This document shows, one piece after another, positions 28,198 to 40,367 of a stretch of DNA of 64,000 nucleotides. The position numbers were made by a program, and so were the translations under genes. The stretch is from Proales similis (taxonomy: Eukaryota > Rotifera > Eurotatoria > Ploima > Proalidae), in assembly GCA_019059635.1 (NCBI GenBank), contig JAGVRJ010000001.1:2108001-2172000 (forward strand), in the 5' to 3' direction. Within the stretch, counting starts at the first letter, position 1. Each line of letters begins with the position of its first letter. The notes under the pieces are model-generated. The model did no database searches. It was not told the origin of the DNA and saw only the letters and a list, made by a program, of their open reading frames with translations.

Positions 28198-30326
28198 CGA
28201 TCACAACAGGAGTGTTACTTGGGAGTCTGTTGGACTGGCTTTTGTAAACAATTGCTCTTCATTCGGCAACGGCCCTCTTTGCTTCGTCGTCATCGCTCTT
28301 TCTCGCGCGCTCTCTCTCTCTCTCTCTATTGGAAAGTTTGAAAGTAGCGCATCTTTTCCCTTATAATTATAATCTTATATTCGCCTGATCGACCACCGTC
28401 AAACAACACCCGAGTGAGGAAAAATTTTATGAAATGAATTGAGCAAAGAGAGATGTATTGGTGCACGTGTGTACGTCACTATCGGCCAGGTTGTTTGTGT
28501 GGGCGATACGTTTTTCTAGCCATAAATTTGGTAGATTTTACGCTTGAACAAACAAGCCAGAGTTGTTTTGGTCGGTCGAGACCAAAATTCAAATGTAATT
28601 TGACATCTCATGTAAATTGCTCGGCAATCAACATCCTAATGGAAACTGATTGAATTTAGCACAAGCGACCGATGACGAGCCAAGTCCATCAAAGACCGCC
28701 TGGCTCTACTCAGCCTGGCCAAGAGCGTTCGACACGACCTTACATGCAACCGACCGTTATTCTGACTCTGGTCTCCTTCCCTCTTCCCTGCTCTCTCTCT
28801 CTCTCTCTGCTCCTCTGTGTCTATTTTCCTCAGTAGGCCAATGTCCAACTCGCCATTATACAATCGAAACACATCGCGATGGGTTCGTGTCTTCAAACGG
28901 CCGGAGGCTTATTAACCAAGAGTTTAAAGTAGTCGGGTCTCAGATGAGCTTTTGACTGTTGAGGGACCAGAGAGAGAGAGAAAGTATCGAAAGAGAGCTG
29001 TCCACTCGACAAATTGTGGCTGAGTGGTCATTGTGGATTAGGGGGGGCACGCGCGGCCGACTAGTTGGTTCCACCTGAATGGGCGTCGGTTAGGCGGATT
29101 AGACAAGTAGTTTGCACAACGCAGTTGGGCCAAGCGTTTCGATCGTGTCGAGCACAGCACCTTAAATTGCAGATTCTTTGCGATATTGTGACGATGACAA
29201 GCGAAGCGTTAAGAGATGCTCTTGAGCGAAAGTTAAATCCTTGTGGGTGTGACTAGCCGGAAGATAGCCTCCTGCGGTCACTGCACCGCTGTGACGATTA
29301 GCAATCAATTAGAGAATGTCCGGATATACTCTCGGCCGGCCCGAGTGGAACGCCAATATCGGATTGCAGGCAATATGATTAGATTGCGTTAAATTACGGA
29401 CAGATTAGTGAGGAGGGATCAGTACTGGCCAGGTAGATGCGTTCGACAAGAGCGCACAGGGATCATTAAACATGCGAGTAAACAGCAGCAACGGTTCCAT
29501 TTGAATCGAGAGCGATTCTTATCATTCGCACATGATTGATTACCACTGTGATCCCGATGCACGATTACCGAGGCCTCTGAGCCGCTCCCATAACGTGATT
29601 TGTTTACTTGGTGCCACAAATGTGCGCCAAGTGCGACTGCTGCTCCTCTCGCTTATCATGAAATCCACACCCCGTCCAACAACAACAACAGCATAGACGC
29701 TCTCGATCTTATCTTGACCAGAGGCCGGGAATGAAGTCAGGAGAGTCCGGCGAGGCTCTAATTGGTTTCTAATTGCGGTGAGAAGCGCACATCAATTTGT
29801 TCGGTTGGAGACCAGTGGACTAGAAACGCAGATTAAAGCGTCCCTCTCTCTCTCTTGGTCTTAATTACAAGTCACGCTTCACGCGACCCTGAGTGTCCAC
29901 TTGGAGAGTTGTTTGGCACTCTGCAATTAATCTTTTTTTTTTCTGGCTGCTACTTCTATTTAGCTCGATCTAAGCGTACGAGTAGAGCCGCCCGCTTGCC
30001 TTTCGCCCTCTGCCTCTCTCTCTCTCTCTTGAGCGGCCTCTTGAAAGGCCTGAAAATTCCAACGTAGAAAAGTCACTCACCGCTGACCGCATTAGTGGCT
30101 GGGTTCTTGATCGTTAAAGGTAAACTTTAAATGAACGCCTGAACAAGCAAACATGCGACGCCGCGTCTTGTTTACTTAACTCGCTCAGACGCAGCTTATC
30201 AGTGGCATACCTTGTTCTAATGTGGACAGGCCGCGGTAAAATCAGTGTGCGCACTGGTTCGTAAATGTTTCTCTAGTCTAATCGTTTCATTCGGCCAGAG
30301 TCGTATTGCCGATATGTGAGCGCGAG
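28198..30326. other. Gene-free spacer between the GLUT gene and the zinc-finger gene
   Basis: Both flanking genes start here (divergent). It contains CT runs (28313-28327, 28792-28809, 29845-29856), a seven-G run at 29041-29047 and several GATA-like AGATAA/TTATCT sites. I see no coding exon I can defend. Confidence 0.5.
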
Positions 30327-30446
30327 CCAATCACCGTTGTCATGGGCCAGCGTGTCCAGGATTGGCTCGTAAACTTTCGCGCGCGTCCATTGGCTCCTCA
30401 AGTCCGCCCTTTTGGCTGTTTACTTAAAGATTACTGAAAAGCCAAT
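30327..30446. promoter_or_regulatory. Cluster of four CCAAT boxes upstream of the zinc-finger gene
   Basis: CCAAT at 30327-30331 and 30442-30446 and ATTGG at 30361-30365 and 30389-30393 all lie within 120 bp, ending about 70 bp before the ATG at 30519. Clustered CCAAT boxes of mixed orientation are typical NF-Y promoter input (established knowledge); use here is inferred. Confidence 0.55.
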
Positions 30447-30518
30447 AATTACATCATTTGTAGAAATCAGTCACTGGCCTTGCGCAATATTTTCCACCAG
30501 TTACGCAACACGACCGAA

Positions 30519-31517
30519 ATGAGTTCGAAATCGAACGCGTTCATGATCGAAAACTTGCTCTCGTCGAGCACTTGCGGCAGTTCGCTGACAGAGAGCAGCT
30601 CGACGCCGACCAGAGAGGGCCTGAATTTCAACCGCTACCTGAGCACTTTGTACGCGCTGAGCACAGCGTGTCAGCTGAAGCAAATGAGCAGCGAGCCGTT
30701 TCTAAACCAAAGCGTCAACTCGTCCGGATACAATTCTTTACTGTCAAGCGCCAGCAACTCGATATGCCGACTCTCGACCAACAGCTCGCCGGTGCCGGCC
30801 GACGCCAGTTTTCAGCAAGAGTCGGACGCCGAGCAGGAGAGCGTGGACGGCGACGAGGACAAAGAGAACGAGTTGAGTCGAGCGGAAAAGAGAAGCAAAC
30901 GGCAAAAGCGCTCGTGGGAGTGCGACGTGTGCGGCAAGTCATTTGACCGTCCTTCGCTTTTACAGCGGCACGTGCGAACGCACACTGGCGAGAAGCCGCA
31001 CGCGTGTGACGTGTGTGGCAAGGCGTTCTCCACTTCGTCGTCTCTCAATACCCACAGACGCATCCACAGCGGCGAGAAGCCCCACGAGTGCAATCTGTGC
31101 GGCAAGCGATTTACGGCCAGCTCTAACTTGTATTACCACAAGTTGACGCACACGAGCGAGAAGCCTCACAAATGCAATCTATGTCCCAAGTCGTTTTCCA
31201 CGCCCGGCGACCTCAAAGCGCACATGCACAGCCACTTGGGCACGTGGCCGTTCCGATGCGAACTATGCAACCGCGGCTTCACCAAACAGACCAATCTGAA
31301 AAATCACATGATGACCCACCTGGGCGTGAAGCCGTTCTCCTGCTCGCTCTGCGACAAGCAGTTTTCGCTTCAGTGCAATTTGAAATCTCATCTCAAGCTT
31401 CATCATCATCAGCAGCATAGCCGAGATAGCTCATCGCCTCAGTCCACGTGCAGTCTAAACTGCTCGGGCGCCAACAACATTATCAGCCAACAGCACACAA
31501 TCGAACAACAGCATTAG
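30519..31517 (+). CDS. C2H2 zinc-finger transcription factor with an N-terminal Eh1-like motif
   Basis: ATG 30519 (MSSKSNAFMIENLLSSSTCG) gives 332 residues in one exon. FMIENLL near the start resembles an Eh1 motif that recruits Groucho/TLE corepressors. A Ser-rich then acidic linker leads to a basic stretch (KRSKRQKRSW) and six tandem C2H2 fingers joined by TGEKP-type linkers: CDVCGKSFDR, CDVCGKAFST, CNLCGKRFTA, CNLCPKSFST, CELCNRGFTK and CSLCDKQFSL. It should be a nuclear sequence-specific repressor. The finger set does not match Gfi1, Fezf, Krueppel or Odd closely enough to name it. AATAAATAAA at about 32235 may end the transcript. Confidence 0.88.
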   Translation: MSSKSNAFMIENLLSSSTCGSSLTESSSTPTREGLNFNRYLSTLYALSTACQLKQMSSEPFLNQSVNSSGYNSLLSSASNSICRLSTNSSPVPADASFQQESDAEQESVDGDEDKENELSRAEKRSKRQKRSWECDVCGKSFDRPSLLQRHVRTHTGEKPHACDVCGKAFSTSSSLNTHRRIHSGEKPHECNLCGKRFTASSNLYYHKLTHTSEKPHKCNLCPKSFSTPGDLKAHMHSHLGTWPFRCELCNRGFTKQTNLKNHMMTHLGVKPFSCSLCDKQFSLQCNLKSHLKLHHHQQHSRDSSSPQSTCSLNCSGANNIISQQHTIEQQH

Positions 31518-34141
31518 TCTCTCGAATCCAAAACAAATCGACTGTGGGTGGTGATTGCGGCAATCTACTGAGATTCAATCATCTCGTGCGGCCTTTTTAC
31601 TTGTACTATTGTATTTCACTTTTATTTCGAGTGCATCGAAGATAATCGTTTTGCTTGTTTTACTGATGGTGAGAGAAACACAGAGAGAGAGAGAGAATGG
31701 ACCGACCAGATAAGGTGTAGGTGCGAATTTGCCACACACGCGCGCACAGTGGCGCTTCAGCACGTGCATTCGAGCGGCCGACACGAGACAAGAAAGAGGC
31801 GGCTGAGCTATTTGATTTCTGTTTACGACTTGTCGTTTATTGTTCTTGAGCTGATTAGATGGCGAGAAAGCGAGAGTAAAATAATCCGTCTTGACTACTC
31901 GGTCACACACTCACACACGTTCTCGCGTTTGTCTGGCACTTCTCACTCTCGCTCTATTTTACAGCCTTTTTCCTTCTCAGCCTAATCATTTAAGCCTCTG
32001 TTTGACTTTTATCTCTCCTCCTCCTCCTTCTCTGGTCGCCTGCCAACTAATCTCTCACAACTAATCGTTTCTCTCTTCTTCCCTTCGGTCTATATCTCTC
32101 TTTCTCTGTCTAATCGAGCGCTTCTTGCTCACTTTTGATCATTTTCTTCTTTTTAAAATTCTCTTTTTAATTAAACCGGTGCAGTCTAAGCTGTAAATTA
32201 ACACTAGAAATCGACGAGAGCAAAAAAAAAACTGAATAAATAAACAAGAATGTAAGAAGGAGGCATCATTTAATTTGGATTTAATCTAATTTGGACGATC
32301 TGGCAGTCTGGCCAAGGCTCTTGTTTAATCACTGTTCCGGTCGGTGTGGAGTAAAGGAAAGTGAGAAAGTTTAGGACACCGGCTGTGTGGGGTGCGAAGC
32401 GGCAAGCAGATAAGGCAGAGGCGTCTCTTTGAAAATCGTGTTGATGAGGCGATGCTCAAACAGTCGGATGCCCGTAGTCGTTTGGATTCGAAACGAAGGC
32501 AAAGAGTGAAGCGGGAGGGCGCCAGAAGAGGGCGGAAAGGAAGGAACACTCGCCGCCATCCTCAATCACTTCCAATAAGCTTCAGTCACACTTGGCTCCG
32601 ACCGACACCCGCCAAGGCGTTAGAGCGTGAGCCCGCGCGCCTTTCCCCTGGTCGACATAAAATCTCCAATCAGGCGTGTTCAAATCGAATTTCGTTTTCG
32701 CTCGCTGCATCGTTTTGTTTTGTTTTAGCAAGTTCAAAACTGGCCTATTCAACAAGCGACATTTGTTTACAATTAAACAACAATCGTCATCTCAATCAAA
32801 TGAAGTAGAAAAGAAAGAAACGGGAGAGGTGCACTGTGGCTGAAAACTGGTCGTCGTCTAATTAAGGAAAATGGAAACAGACCTGATTGAACAAACGTGA
32901 TTGAATAGCACGATGGGGGCGCTTTCAATCAATCAATTAATTCCGGTAAGAGTGTGTCTGTGTGTGTGTGCATTAGTCATCAGTCGGACTAGAATCGTCA
33001 AGACAATCACGCTTGTTTTTCCAAAGCGCATTTCTCACTCTATATGTTTGTTTCTGGATTTTGACGACTTCCACTGCCCATCCAGTGCACGTGTAATTCT
33101 CACCTGGCACTTTAGGCCCGCTGTGCTTTTGCCCACACACACACACACAATGAGATATAGAAGACGAGCAAAGACAATGGACGAGATTGGACAAATGAGC
33201 GGATGTGCACGGTCATGTATCCTTGCCGACACTCAGCGTTCTTTGTCGGAGGCTAACAATATCGCCTAATCGTCCTCTCAGTTCAAATGTTTGCAAATCT
33301 GATTCAAGTGATACTCGCCTGTGATTGCGTAAACAAGCCCGCTAATCCCCACGTCCTGAACCAAAACAGGTGCCGCTGCTCTCTAATGCGATTTACTCGC
33401 ATACAAGCTGGCTTGTGAGAGATGAGCGAACCGGATCACCGCCGCGCTAGTTAAATCCAAAGAGACAGCGACTCTCTAACTCAATTTGTTTATTAAATCC
33501 AAACATTATTGAAAGTGAGTAATTGTTTGTTCGTGTTTACGTAATGTAATCGAAAAATTGACACGGCCAACGAGGAGGAGAGCATAAGAAGAAGAGCAAA
33601 TCAACGACCAGTGCTCGGAGCGAGCCAGGAGACGAGTAAACGCAACGAATAGAAACGAGTGACATTTAGAGGAGAAGGAAGATGAGACTGGCTGACACTT
33701 TGCTTGTAAACGATCTTCTCCTGGTTATGGCATAAAGTCCAATTGAGATCTGCGCATTGCTCATCGACCAGTTGATGTACACTCAACTCAACGCAGGAAA
33801 AAAGGAAGCCAAGTACATAGAGAGAGAGAGAGAGAGGGAGAAAGCGAGGAACAGAGTGCGCCCAAGTTCAGAGTTGAGTTAAGTCAAAGCCTTTATTACG
33901 TTAGATTGTAAGATGAAGAGAGAATAAGATTAGAAGAGCAGCAAGAGCCTTAGAAGACAATATATAGGAGACACAGGAAGCGAAAAAATGCGTCAAAAGA
34001 GCAAATAGAATAGCAATCGAAATGAAAGTGACGAACGATGAAGCAGCAGAAATTGAACGACAAAGGAACGCTGTTGGAAAAATCAAGTTTTTTTTTCTTT
34101 TTTCTTCTGCTCAAGAAACAACTGAGAAGGAGTGAATTGAA
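31518..34141. other. Gene-free spacer between the zinc-finger gene and PPP2R5
   Basis: It holds the putative 3' UTR of the zinc-finger gene (AATAAATAAA at about 32235-32244) and, from the other side, the PPP2R5 3' UTR (TTTATT at 33892-33897). In between are GA/CT runs (31680-31695, 33820-33837), a GT run (32955-32970) and an AC run (33136-33149). No coding exon is supported. Confidence 0.5.
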
Positions 34142-36361
34142 TTAATTGATCGGATTGATTCCCTCTGTTTTGTTGGCTCCGTCTCGTTTTGCTCCGAGCT
34201 CGTGCGGCAGTTCCGATTTACGGCGAAATATTGAAGCTTTGCCTTTTCCGAGCGTTTTACTCGCCTTGAAAAGAAAATGTTCAGCGGTCGACAAGACTGA
34301 GAACGAAGAGCAAAAGACAAAGCGGCAAATGAGAACAAATGGGAACAAATGCTAGAGCAAGCGGGTGATTTCAAGCCACCAGGGGTGTGTGAGCTGCGCG
34401 AGGTGTGAGTGAGCTGCGTTTACCTGAAAGTCGAAACTGGCCAGTAGAGCCGCTTTTTTTAAACTTAACAAATGCAAACGCGACGTTAAGACAATGAGCG
34501 AACGAGAAGGAAAAATAGAGAGGAGAGGAGAAATAGAAAGTAAGAGAATAAAGAGAGTACAAACCTCTTTGGCCTCCTTCTCAATGTCGTTCTTTGACAT
34601 GTTGGACAAATCGTCCAGGTCTTCCAGCTCGTGTGCTTTCTGTTCGTGCACATTGGACGTGTTGAGGCTTTTCAGTTTCTCTTCAAGCTCTTTGAAGCGC
34701 GGATTCTCGCGCGCCACGTTCTCGATTTTCTTCCACTGCTCCTCGCGCTGCTTGATTTTCTCCTTTTCACGCTGCCTCTCGGCCTTGTACTTTTGCGAGC
34801 ATTCGTCAAACAGCTTCTGATTCATTTCCATGAAAAGCTTGAGCGCATTGTAAATGAGGCCGTGTATGGTCTTGTTCCAGTGCGCCTTGGTGTTCTTGTA
34901 CAGGGCGGGAAACATGATGGGAAGAATTGTGTTGGCATTGTCACTGATCAGGCTCATTATGTACTCATTGTTCCAGTAGTACAAGGCGCGCTCGGCCACC
35001 TGGAAGTGAGGACTCGACACGCACTTGGCCAGCTGCTTGAACAAGGGCACCATGACTTTTTGAAACTCGACCGGCTCTATGACGTCAAGAATCTCTTCCA
35101 GTTCGTTCAAGAACATGACCTCTTTGGGACTGTGCGTTTTGGGCCAGAACTTGAGCAGTGCCATTATGACTTGTTCGGTGAGACACGGGTCCTTTTCGAG
35201 GAACTGGACCACGCAATAGGCCAGCTGAGGATGGTACATGTTGAGGAGCTTTGATTTGTGCAGGGGCATGAGCACTTTGTTGAGAAACTGCTTGTGCTCT
35301 TCTTTGAGCGGCAGCGCAAAGCCGTTTATTATGCTGCCCAGGATCTCGAGCAGCTCGGCTATGCCGTTGTGCCGCTCTGTTTCGTATATGAACCGATGGA
35401 AAGTGTTGTTTATCTGTTTGCGAATGTAGGCGCGCAGGCCGAGGAATTTGCCATAAATGCGATGCAGAATAGTCTTGAGAAAGTCGCGCTCACGCGGGTC
35501 TTCGCTGTCGAACAAGTCCAACAGGCTGAGAACGAACCGTTGGTCGACAAACTTTTTGCCTGTGCTCGGATGAAAGTCGGGCGACTCGAGAAAGCGTAAG
35601 AACAGCTCGTAGATTATTTGCAGGTGCGGCCACGCAGCCTCCAGATTCGGCTCGTCTTCTTCTGGATCGAACTCGGTGCCCGATGGATTCGAACAGGGCG
35701 GCAGTGTGCGGAACACGTTCACCGCAAACATGTTTATCATTTGCTCGTGCACGGCTTCGGTTAGAACACCCCGATTGAGTGTGATGTATTCAACGAGCTC
35801 GTTCAGTGTCTGTCGCTTGATCTCTTTGTACTTGAGGTCGCTGAGCGGGTCTTGTGTGAAGTCGAACAGAGTGGCGCATTGTCGTATTTTGTCCACAAAG
35901 AGCTGCTCGCGTTCGTTGGCCGGCGCTTCTTTCAGCAATGGCAGTTTTACAAGCTCACGGCCGGCCTCGCCTCCTTTGCCTGCCTCGCCGCCCACCAGGG
36001 TGGGCACTGTCTCCTTCTTGCCATTTGTGGAGGCGACTTTCAGTTTGGCCATATTGCTGCTCGGTGCGCTGCTTGGCGAGGTTGACAATTGTTTTGACTT
36101 GTTCTACTCGTCAGATTCAACTCGTCAAGCGTCTCGCGCCAATCAGCAGATCGTGCATCTCATTTACATACCTCGTCGGTCTTTAGCTCAGACTGTTCGG
36201 ATGTTTTGCCTCCAACCTTCTTCTCGGTGCTAGTCTTGAACAAGCAAGATTGGAAGAGCAGCTCGCTGCCAAACGCTTCAATTGGCACTCACCTTTTTGG
36301 CCATCGCCAGCTTCGGGTCTACTTTGTTTGGTGCCGTTTCGCTTGTTGCTGACTTCGGCAT
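34142..36361 (-). CDS. PPP2R5: PP2A regulatory subunit B56 (PPP2R5)
   Basis: Exon 1 (36361-36293) codes [20 protein letters not shown] plus AKK. Exon 2 (about 36236-36174) codes [14 protein letters not shown] and a short acidic tail. The large exon (about 36103-34565) is the B56 HEAT-repeat domain: [43 protein letters not shown] and [17 protein letters not shown]. The last exon (34264-34142) codes [10 protein letters not shown], matching the RRKSELP motif in vertebrate B56 C-termini, and ends at TAA 34144-34142. B56 subunits direct PP2A to LxxIxE-containing substrates. The 300-bp last intron contains a 29-nt candidate microexon (34452-34424). The divergent N-terminal exons are normal for the family; the paralogue class is not assigned. 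Confidence 0.93.
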
Positions 36362-37060
36362 GATATGCTGCTAGACCGTCTTACTCGCGTTTCGCTCCGT
36401 CTCTTCCCTACTCTTGTTTGTTCTATCTATCGGTCAGGCGAATGAATACACGGTCAGGCCAAATGAGTTAAAGAAAGAGAGAGAGATTTCGCTAGTAGAG
36501 TACGAACCAACGAGCGAACGAGCAAGCGCACAGAGAGAGAAAGAGAGAGAGAGAGAGGGAGGGAGAGAAGTGAGTGCGCGGATAATCATACATGAGAGGC
36601 CGTCGAACAGCGGCTGTATACGAGCAAATCAAACCGAGCACAATTCCTAATATTTTGCGTCCTACATTCGCTCGTCGGGCCGCAACATAATCGGGCCCGA
36701 CCCATTGCCGAATCTAAACAAATTAGGATGACGGCCTTCATAATAGCCGGACGCGCCCCTTCCCATTTGGCCAACACCGTTCACCATATTTAGCCCTAAG
36801 GCGTTGCCAGACAAGTAGAGCGCCTATTGCTTTAGCAAGGTCGTCGTCAAGACGACTTATTCGTTTGGCCAATCCAGAAACTTCGCAAAGCTCGGCTCCA
36901 TTGCCAGCCTCGCTAAGCTGCTAAAAGCTCTACTTCTCTCTCCCCCCGTTGCCTCATTCCCCCCTCTCCCTGTCTCTCTCTTCTGTCGAATGCAAGCTCG
37001 CCTTGGCTTCCGATTTAATTTATTTTCTTTATTATATTCGGCTTCATGTAAAATGTGCAC
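36362..37060. other. Spacer: PPP2R5 5' region and 3' UTR of the unknown gene
   Basis: It includes a GA run (36533-36565), a CCCCCTCTCC-rich segment near 36943-36972 and TTTATT signals at about 37019-37032 for the minus-strand gene ending at 37061. No further gene seen. Confidence 0.5.
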
Positions 37061-37730
37061 TCAAGAAATCACGCAACTACTTCCATCTTTCTTCTTTTCT
37101 GCTTTGGGGTCATTTTGACCGGTCTTGTTCGCTCGGTTGTTGGACGGGTTCGTTTTGGAGCGAGATGGACCGCTACGCTGATTACTGCTGCTGCTGCTGC
37201 TGTTATTGTTCCTGCCGCTTGAGGCCGTCGAGTTTCCTCCTCGGCTCGTCTGAGTCCCTCTGCCTACTCTTTGCGTGTTGGTTGCGTTCGATCCGTAAGA
37301 CGACTGCTGTCCGAACTGGTCTGTTTCAGTCTCCTCGTCGATGATGTTGTTCACTTTTTTATAATTGGCCACAGTGCCGGCTCGCTCGGCGATCGTGTAC
37401 CGCTCGGGCGGGTTGAGATATGGCTCGTGGTTGAATATCGACTGTTTAACTGGCGTCTGATGCTCGCACTTGAGATCGAAACAAAAAAGCAATCTGGTGA
37501 AAGCACGTTTGCCTGGCCCGATGAGATTGTTACCTTGAAGCAGCGCTTCTGGGTGCATATGGCACATCGGCTGTTCTCTAGTCGATCGTCTTTCACTCCC
37601 ACTCCGTACTCTTCCGGCCACTTGCCTAAATCGACCAAGCACGCGATTAGACCGCTCGGTGCTCTCGTCTCTGAATGTATTTACCGTATCCGCTTGCGAT
37701 TGGCATTTCACCAAGACACACACACTCGCA
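37061..37730 (-). CDS. Unrecognised protein with a possible signal peptide, Cys pairs and a Ser/Asn-rich tail
   Basis: I do not recognise this gene. The last exon (37469-37061) codes CEHQTPVKQSIFNHEPYLN, PPERYTIAERAG and a low-complexity S/N/R tail ending DGSSCVIS. The previous exon, ending at 37535, codes DLGKWPEEYGVGVKDDRL and NSRCAICTQKRCFK; the 65-bp intron between them has good GT and AG ends and keeps phase, giving CAIC...CFKC. Further upstream a hydrophobic run (VLLIASVCVLVKCQS, about 37730-37690) looks like a signal peptide, but no ATG precedes it in frame, so a further 5' exon is likely and the joint could not be resolved. A secreted protein is possible. The poly-Ser/Asn tail comes from a TGC/AGC-type repeat. 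Confidence 0.5.
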
Positions 37731-37759
37731 ATCAAAAGGACTGGGTGAGGAATTGAGAT

Positions 37760-38661
37760 TTGTTGCTTGATTCGCTTTTCGCTCAGAGTCTAGCTTCGGT
37801 TGTCAGGTAAATTGTTTTGAATTTCAAGTTTGTTTTCATTTCGAGTGGCTCTGTCATATTCTGCTCATTCATAGCAACTGAGCTCTGGACCCCAACGATG
37901 CTCTGCACTCTCTACGCTCAAGTCTTCTCTCATCCGCTCTCTTGAATTTGGGCGGCGAAATTCGCTCCACTCTTCACTGCACAACTTCGCCTGCTTGCCT
38001 GCCTGCCTTCTTGCCTGCTTCATATCCAGAAATGAGACAGCAAATATTTGACTTTTGTTTCATCCAGTCGACAATGGCGGCTTATTAAAAAAGCGGCCGA
38101 CTCTTAAAGCCTCGCTTGTGTTTCTCATGAACCCTGAAGAGACTATTTTAAAAGTCTATTGACTCGACGAGTTATTTCAATTAATAAAGCGTTTTAGACA
38201 ACAAATTGTGCAAACGGGACTCGTTTGTTGATGTTGAGCCAGTGAAAGTAGCACGATGATGTTTGAGCAGTAGAAGGGACCAGGCTCTGGCAAGGAAGAT
38301 TTCCAACTGAGCAGATCGACACGGACTGAATTGGAGGGCGTCATGTCAGTCATGTGACTGGCAATAGAGCGCCCAATAGAGAGATAAGACAAAACTAAAG
38401 GCCCCATCGAACATTGCTCGTCGGAGTCGTCTGTGGGCGATTGCGACTGCCTCGGTGAAGGTCGAAGTAAATTACTAACGGACAAAATCGGACTTAATTC
38501 GCGCCGAGGCCGATCGCTGCTCTTGAGCAGGCAAGCACTTAGCTACTTAGTACAGGAGCCAGTGCTTTCGCCGCCTGTGCATGCATCTGCACGGAGCGGC
38601 CGTGTGAGTCGTCAATTTCAAATCTCGCAAGAGCAAATTAGTTTTCAAAAGCACGTCGATC
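37760..38661. promoter_or_regulatory. Divergent spacer upstream of the unknown gene and PSMD13
   Basis: This region separates two genes transcribed away from each other and must hold both promoters. It contains repeated GCCT units (about 37988-38020). No open frame with an ATG and family similarity was found. Confidence 0.4.
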
Positions 38662-40010
38662 ATGGAGTTTTTAAACGAGCGCAAAAGAGCCGGCACTCTG
38701 CTGCCAGAATGGACCGAGATTGAGGAGCTCTACACCAAAAAGTGAGCCAATGCAGCCCGACATTTAAGCTCAATCTAATCAAACGCCATCTCTATAAAGA
38801 CTGTGGCACCAGCTCACACTCAAAATGCTCGAGCTTGTTCAGCGAGACGAACTGAGAAACGAGCCCGGCCTTATGGTCAATGTAAGTAAAAGAGCGGAGC
38901 ACACGTCCCTTGTTTACTCAAGCCGGCGTCATAGATGTACACCGGGTTTATATGCGACTTTGAGCATCGAATCAATCCGCTGTCGCTGGTCGAAATGTGT
39001 CTTCCGATCGCTCGGCAACTGGCCAACGCCACCGAGGCGATTGAGTTTCTCACTCGAATTGACGAAAAAGTCAAACACGATTCGGAGTCGCGCGTGCTCT
39101 GTCAGACCGCCATCGGCGCCATTAATCTGCAGGAGAAGCAGCTGGACGCCTGCAAGACGCTGATCGAGCAACTCGAGCCGCAAGTAGACGAGCTGCCCGG
39201 TGTGACGCGGGTGCACGCTCGCTACTACGAGCTGACCAGCAGCTACTTCAGAAGCGTGGGCAATCACTTTGAGTATTACAGAAACGCGTTGCGCTATCTT
39301 GGCTGCGTCGAGTTCGATTCGCTGACCAGCAGCGACAAGTACGAGCACGCGTTTTACCTCTCGCTGGCCGCCTTGCTCGCCGACGGCATTTACAATTTCG
39401 GCGAACTGCTCATGCACCCGGTAGTGGGCGCACTGAACGGCACCAACGATGAGTGGCTCGTAAAGCTGCTCTACGCTTTCAATCGCGGCGATCTGAACGA
39501 GTTCGAGCAACTCCGATCGGCCTGGACCTCTCAGGCCGACCTCAAAGCGGCCGAGGTCAAGCTTCGCCAAAAGATTTGCCTTCTCTCTCTGATGGAGGTG
39601 ACCAGCTCGTCAGCTCTTCTCATTCGCCAATTTTTAAAACTCTTGTCCTTGCAAGATGTCCTTCTCTCGACCGGCCAACACCAAGTCGCTGAGCTTCGAC
39701 GAGATCGCTCAGCAAACCAAACTGCCCGAGGACGAGATCGAGCTGCTGGTTATGCGCGCTCTATCGCTTGGCCTCATTCGAGGCTCAATCGATCAGATCG
39801 AACGCAAAGTATTTGTGCGCTGGGTCCAGCCTCGAGTGCTTGATCACAGTCAAGTAAGAGCGAATTGAACTTGTTTTTATTTACTCTGTTCTATGCGCTC
39901 TGCTCGTCAATTAGATCAAAGTGATGAGAGGAAGACTTGACGCTTGGGCGCTCGAGGTCAACAAAATGATCGGCGAAATTCAATCGAACGCTCACGAGAT
40001 TCTCGCCTAA
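38662..40010 (+). CDS. PSMD13: 26S proteasome lid subunit Rpn9/PSMD13
   Basis: Five exons: 38662-38741, 38800-38881, 38935-39597, 39656-39853, 39915-40010. They sum to 1119 nt and 372 residues (human 376). All introns are 53-61 bp with GT and AG ends. Recognised pieces are LWHQLTLKMLELVQ, MYTGFICDFEHRINPLSLVE, ATEAIEFLTRIDEKVK, AFYLSLAALLADGIYNFGEL and the PCI-domain end LSFDEIAQQTKLPEDEIELL followed by VMRALSLGLIRGSID. Rpn9 is a structural PCI subunit that places the Rpn11 deubiquitinase lid. AATAAA follows near 40097. Confidence 0.95.
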
Positions 40011-40367
40011 CGGCTCCTCTTGCCGACTGCCTCGCTCTCAGACTAAATGCTGCCGGACTTGAATTTTCTATTTAATCTGACTCTCGTCTTGTCAAAAATA
40101 AACTCGCTCGTCACGTCACTACGATCAAAACACAGTTGAGCAATAGAACGACGCCGACGAGAAACGCGTCGGCCAACGGCATCACATCCGTCTGCTAGCC
40201 CAGCAAATGTTGCTTTAAATTTTTGCTTTTTCATCTCATTCGCCATTTTTGCACTGCGCTTCAGTGTTTAGTTCTACTTGAGTTCTTCTGCTTTAATCAG
40301 CATTCACTTGCTGTTTATTCGTTCGTTTGCTGTTTGTCGTCTAATTGCAACTTGTGCTCGATTTTAG
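40011..40367. other. PSMD13 3' UTR and spacer
   Basis: The AATAAA near 40097 serves PSMD13. Just before the next ATG the sequence reads GATTTTAG, a good 3' splice acceptor, implying a 5' UTR intron or a trans-splice site for the gene at 40368. Confidence 0.45.

Noticed and set aside
33200-33225. GTATCCTT on the plus strand as another U12 donor
   Set aside because: It is not at the edge of any recognisable exon; a single 8-base match is expected by chance.
40043-40246. Minus-strand ATG frame of 67 codons (MANEMKKQKF...)
   Set aside because: It overlaps the PSMD13 poly(A) signal and 3' UTR, is basic and unstructured, and has no support beyond being open.
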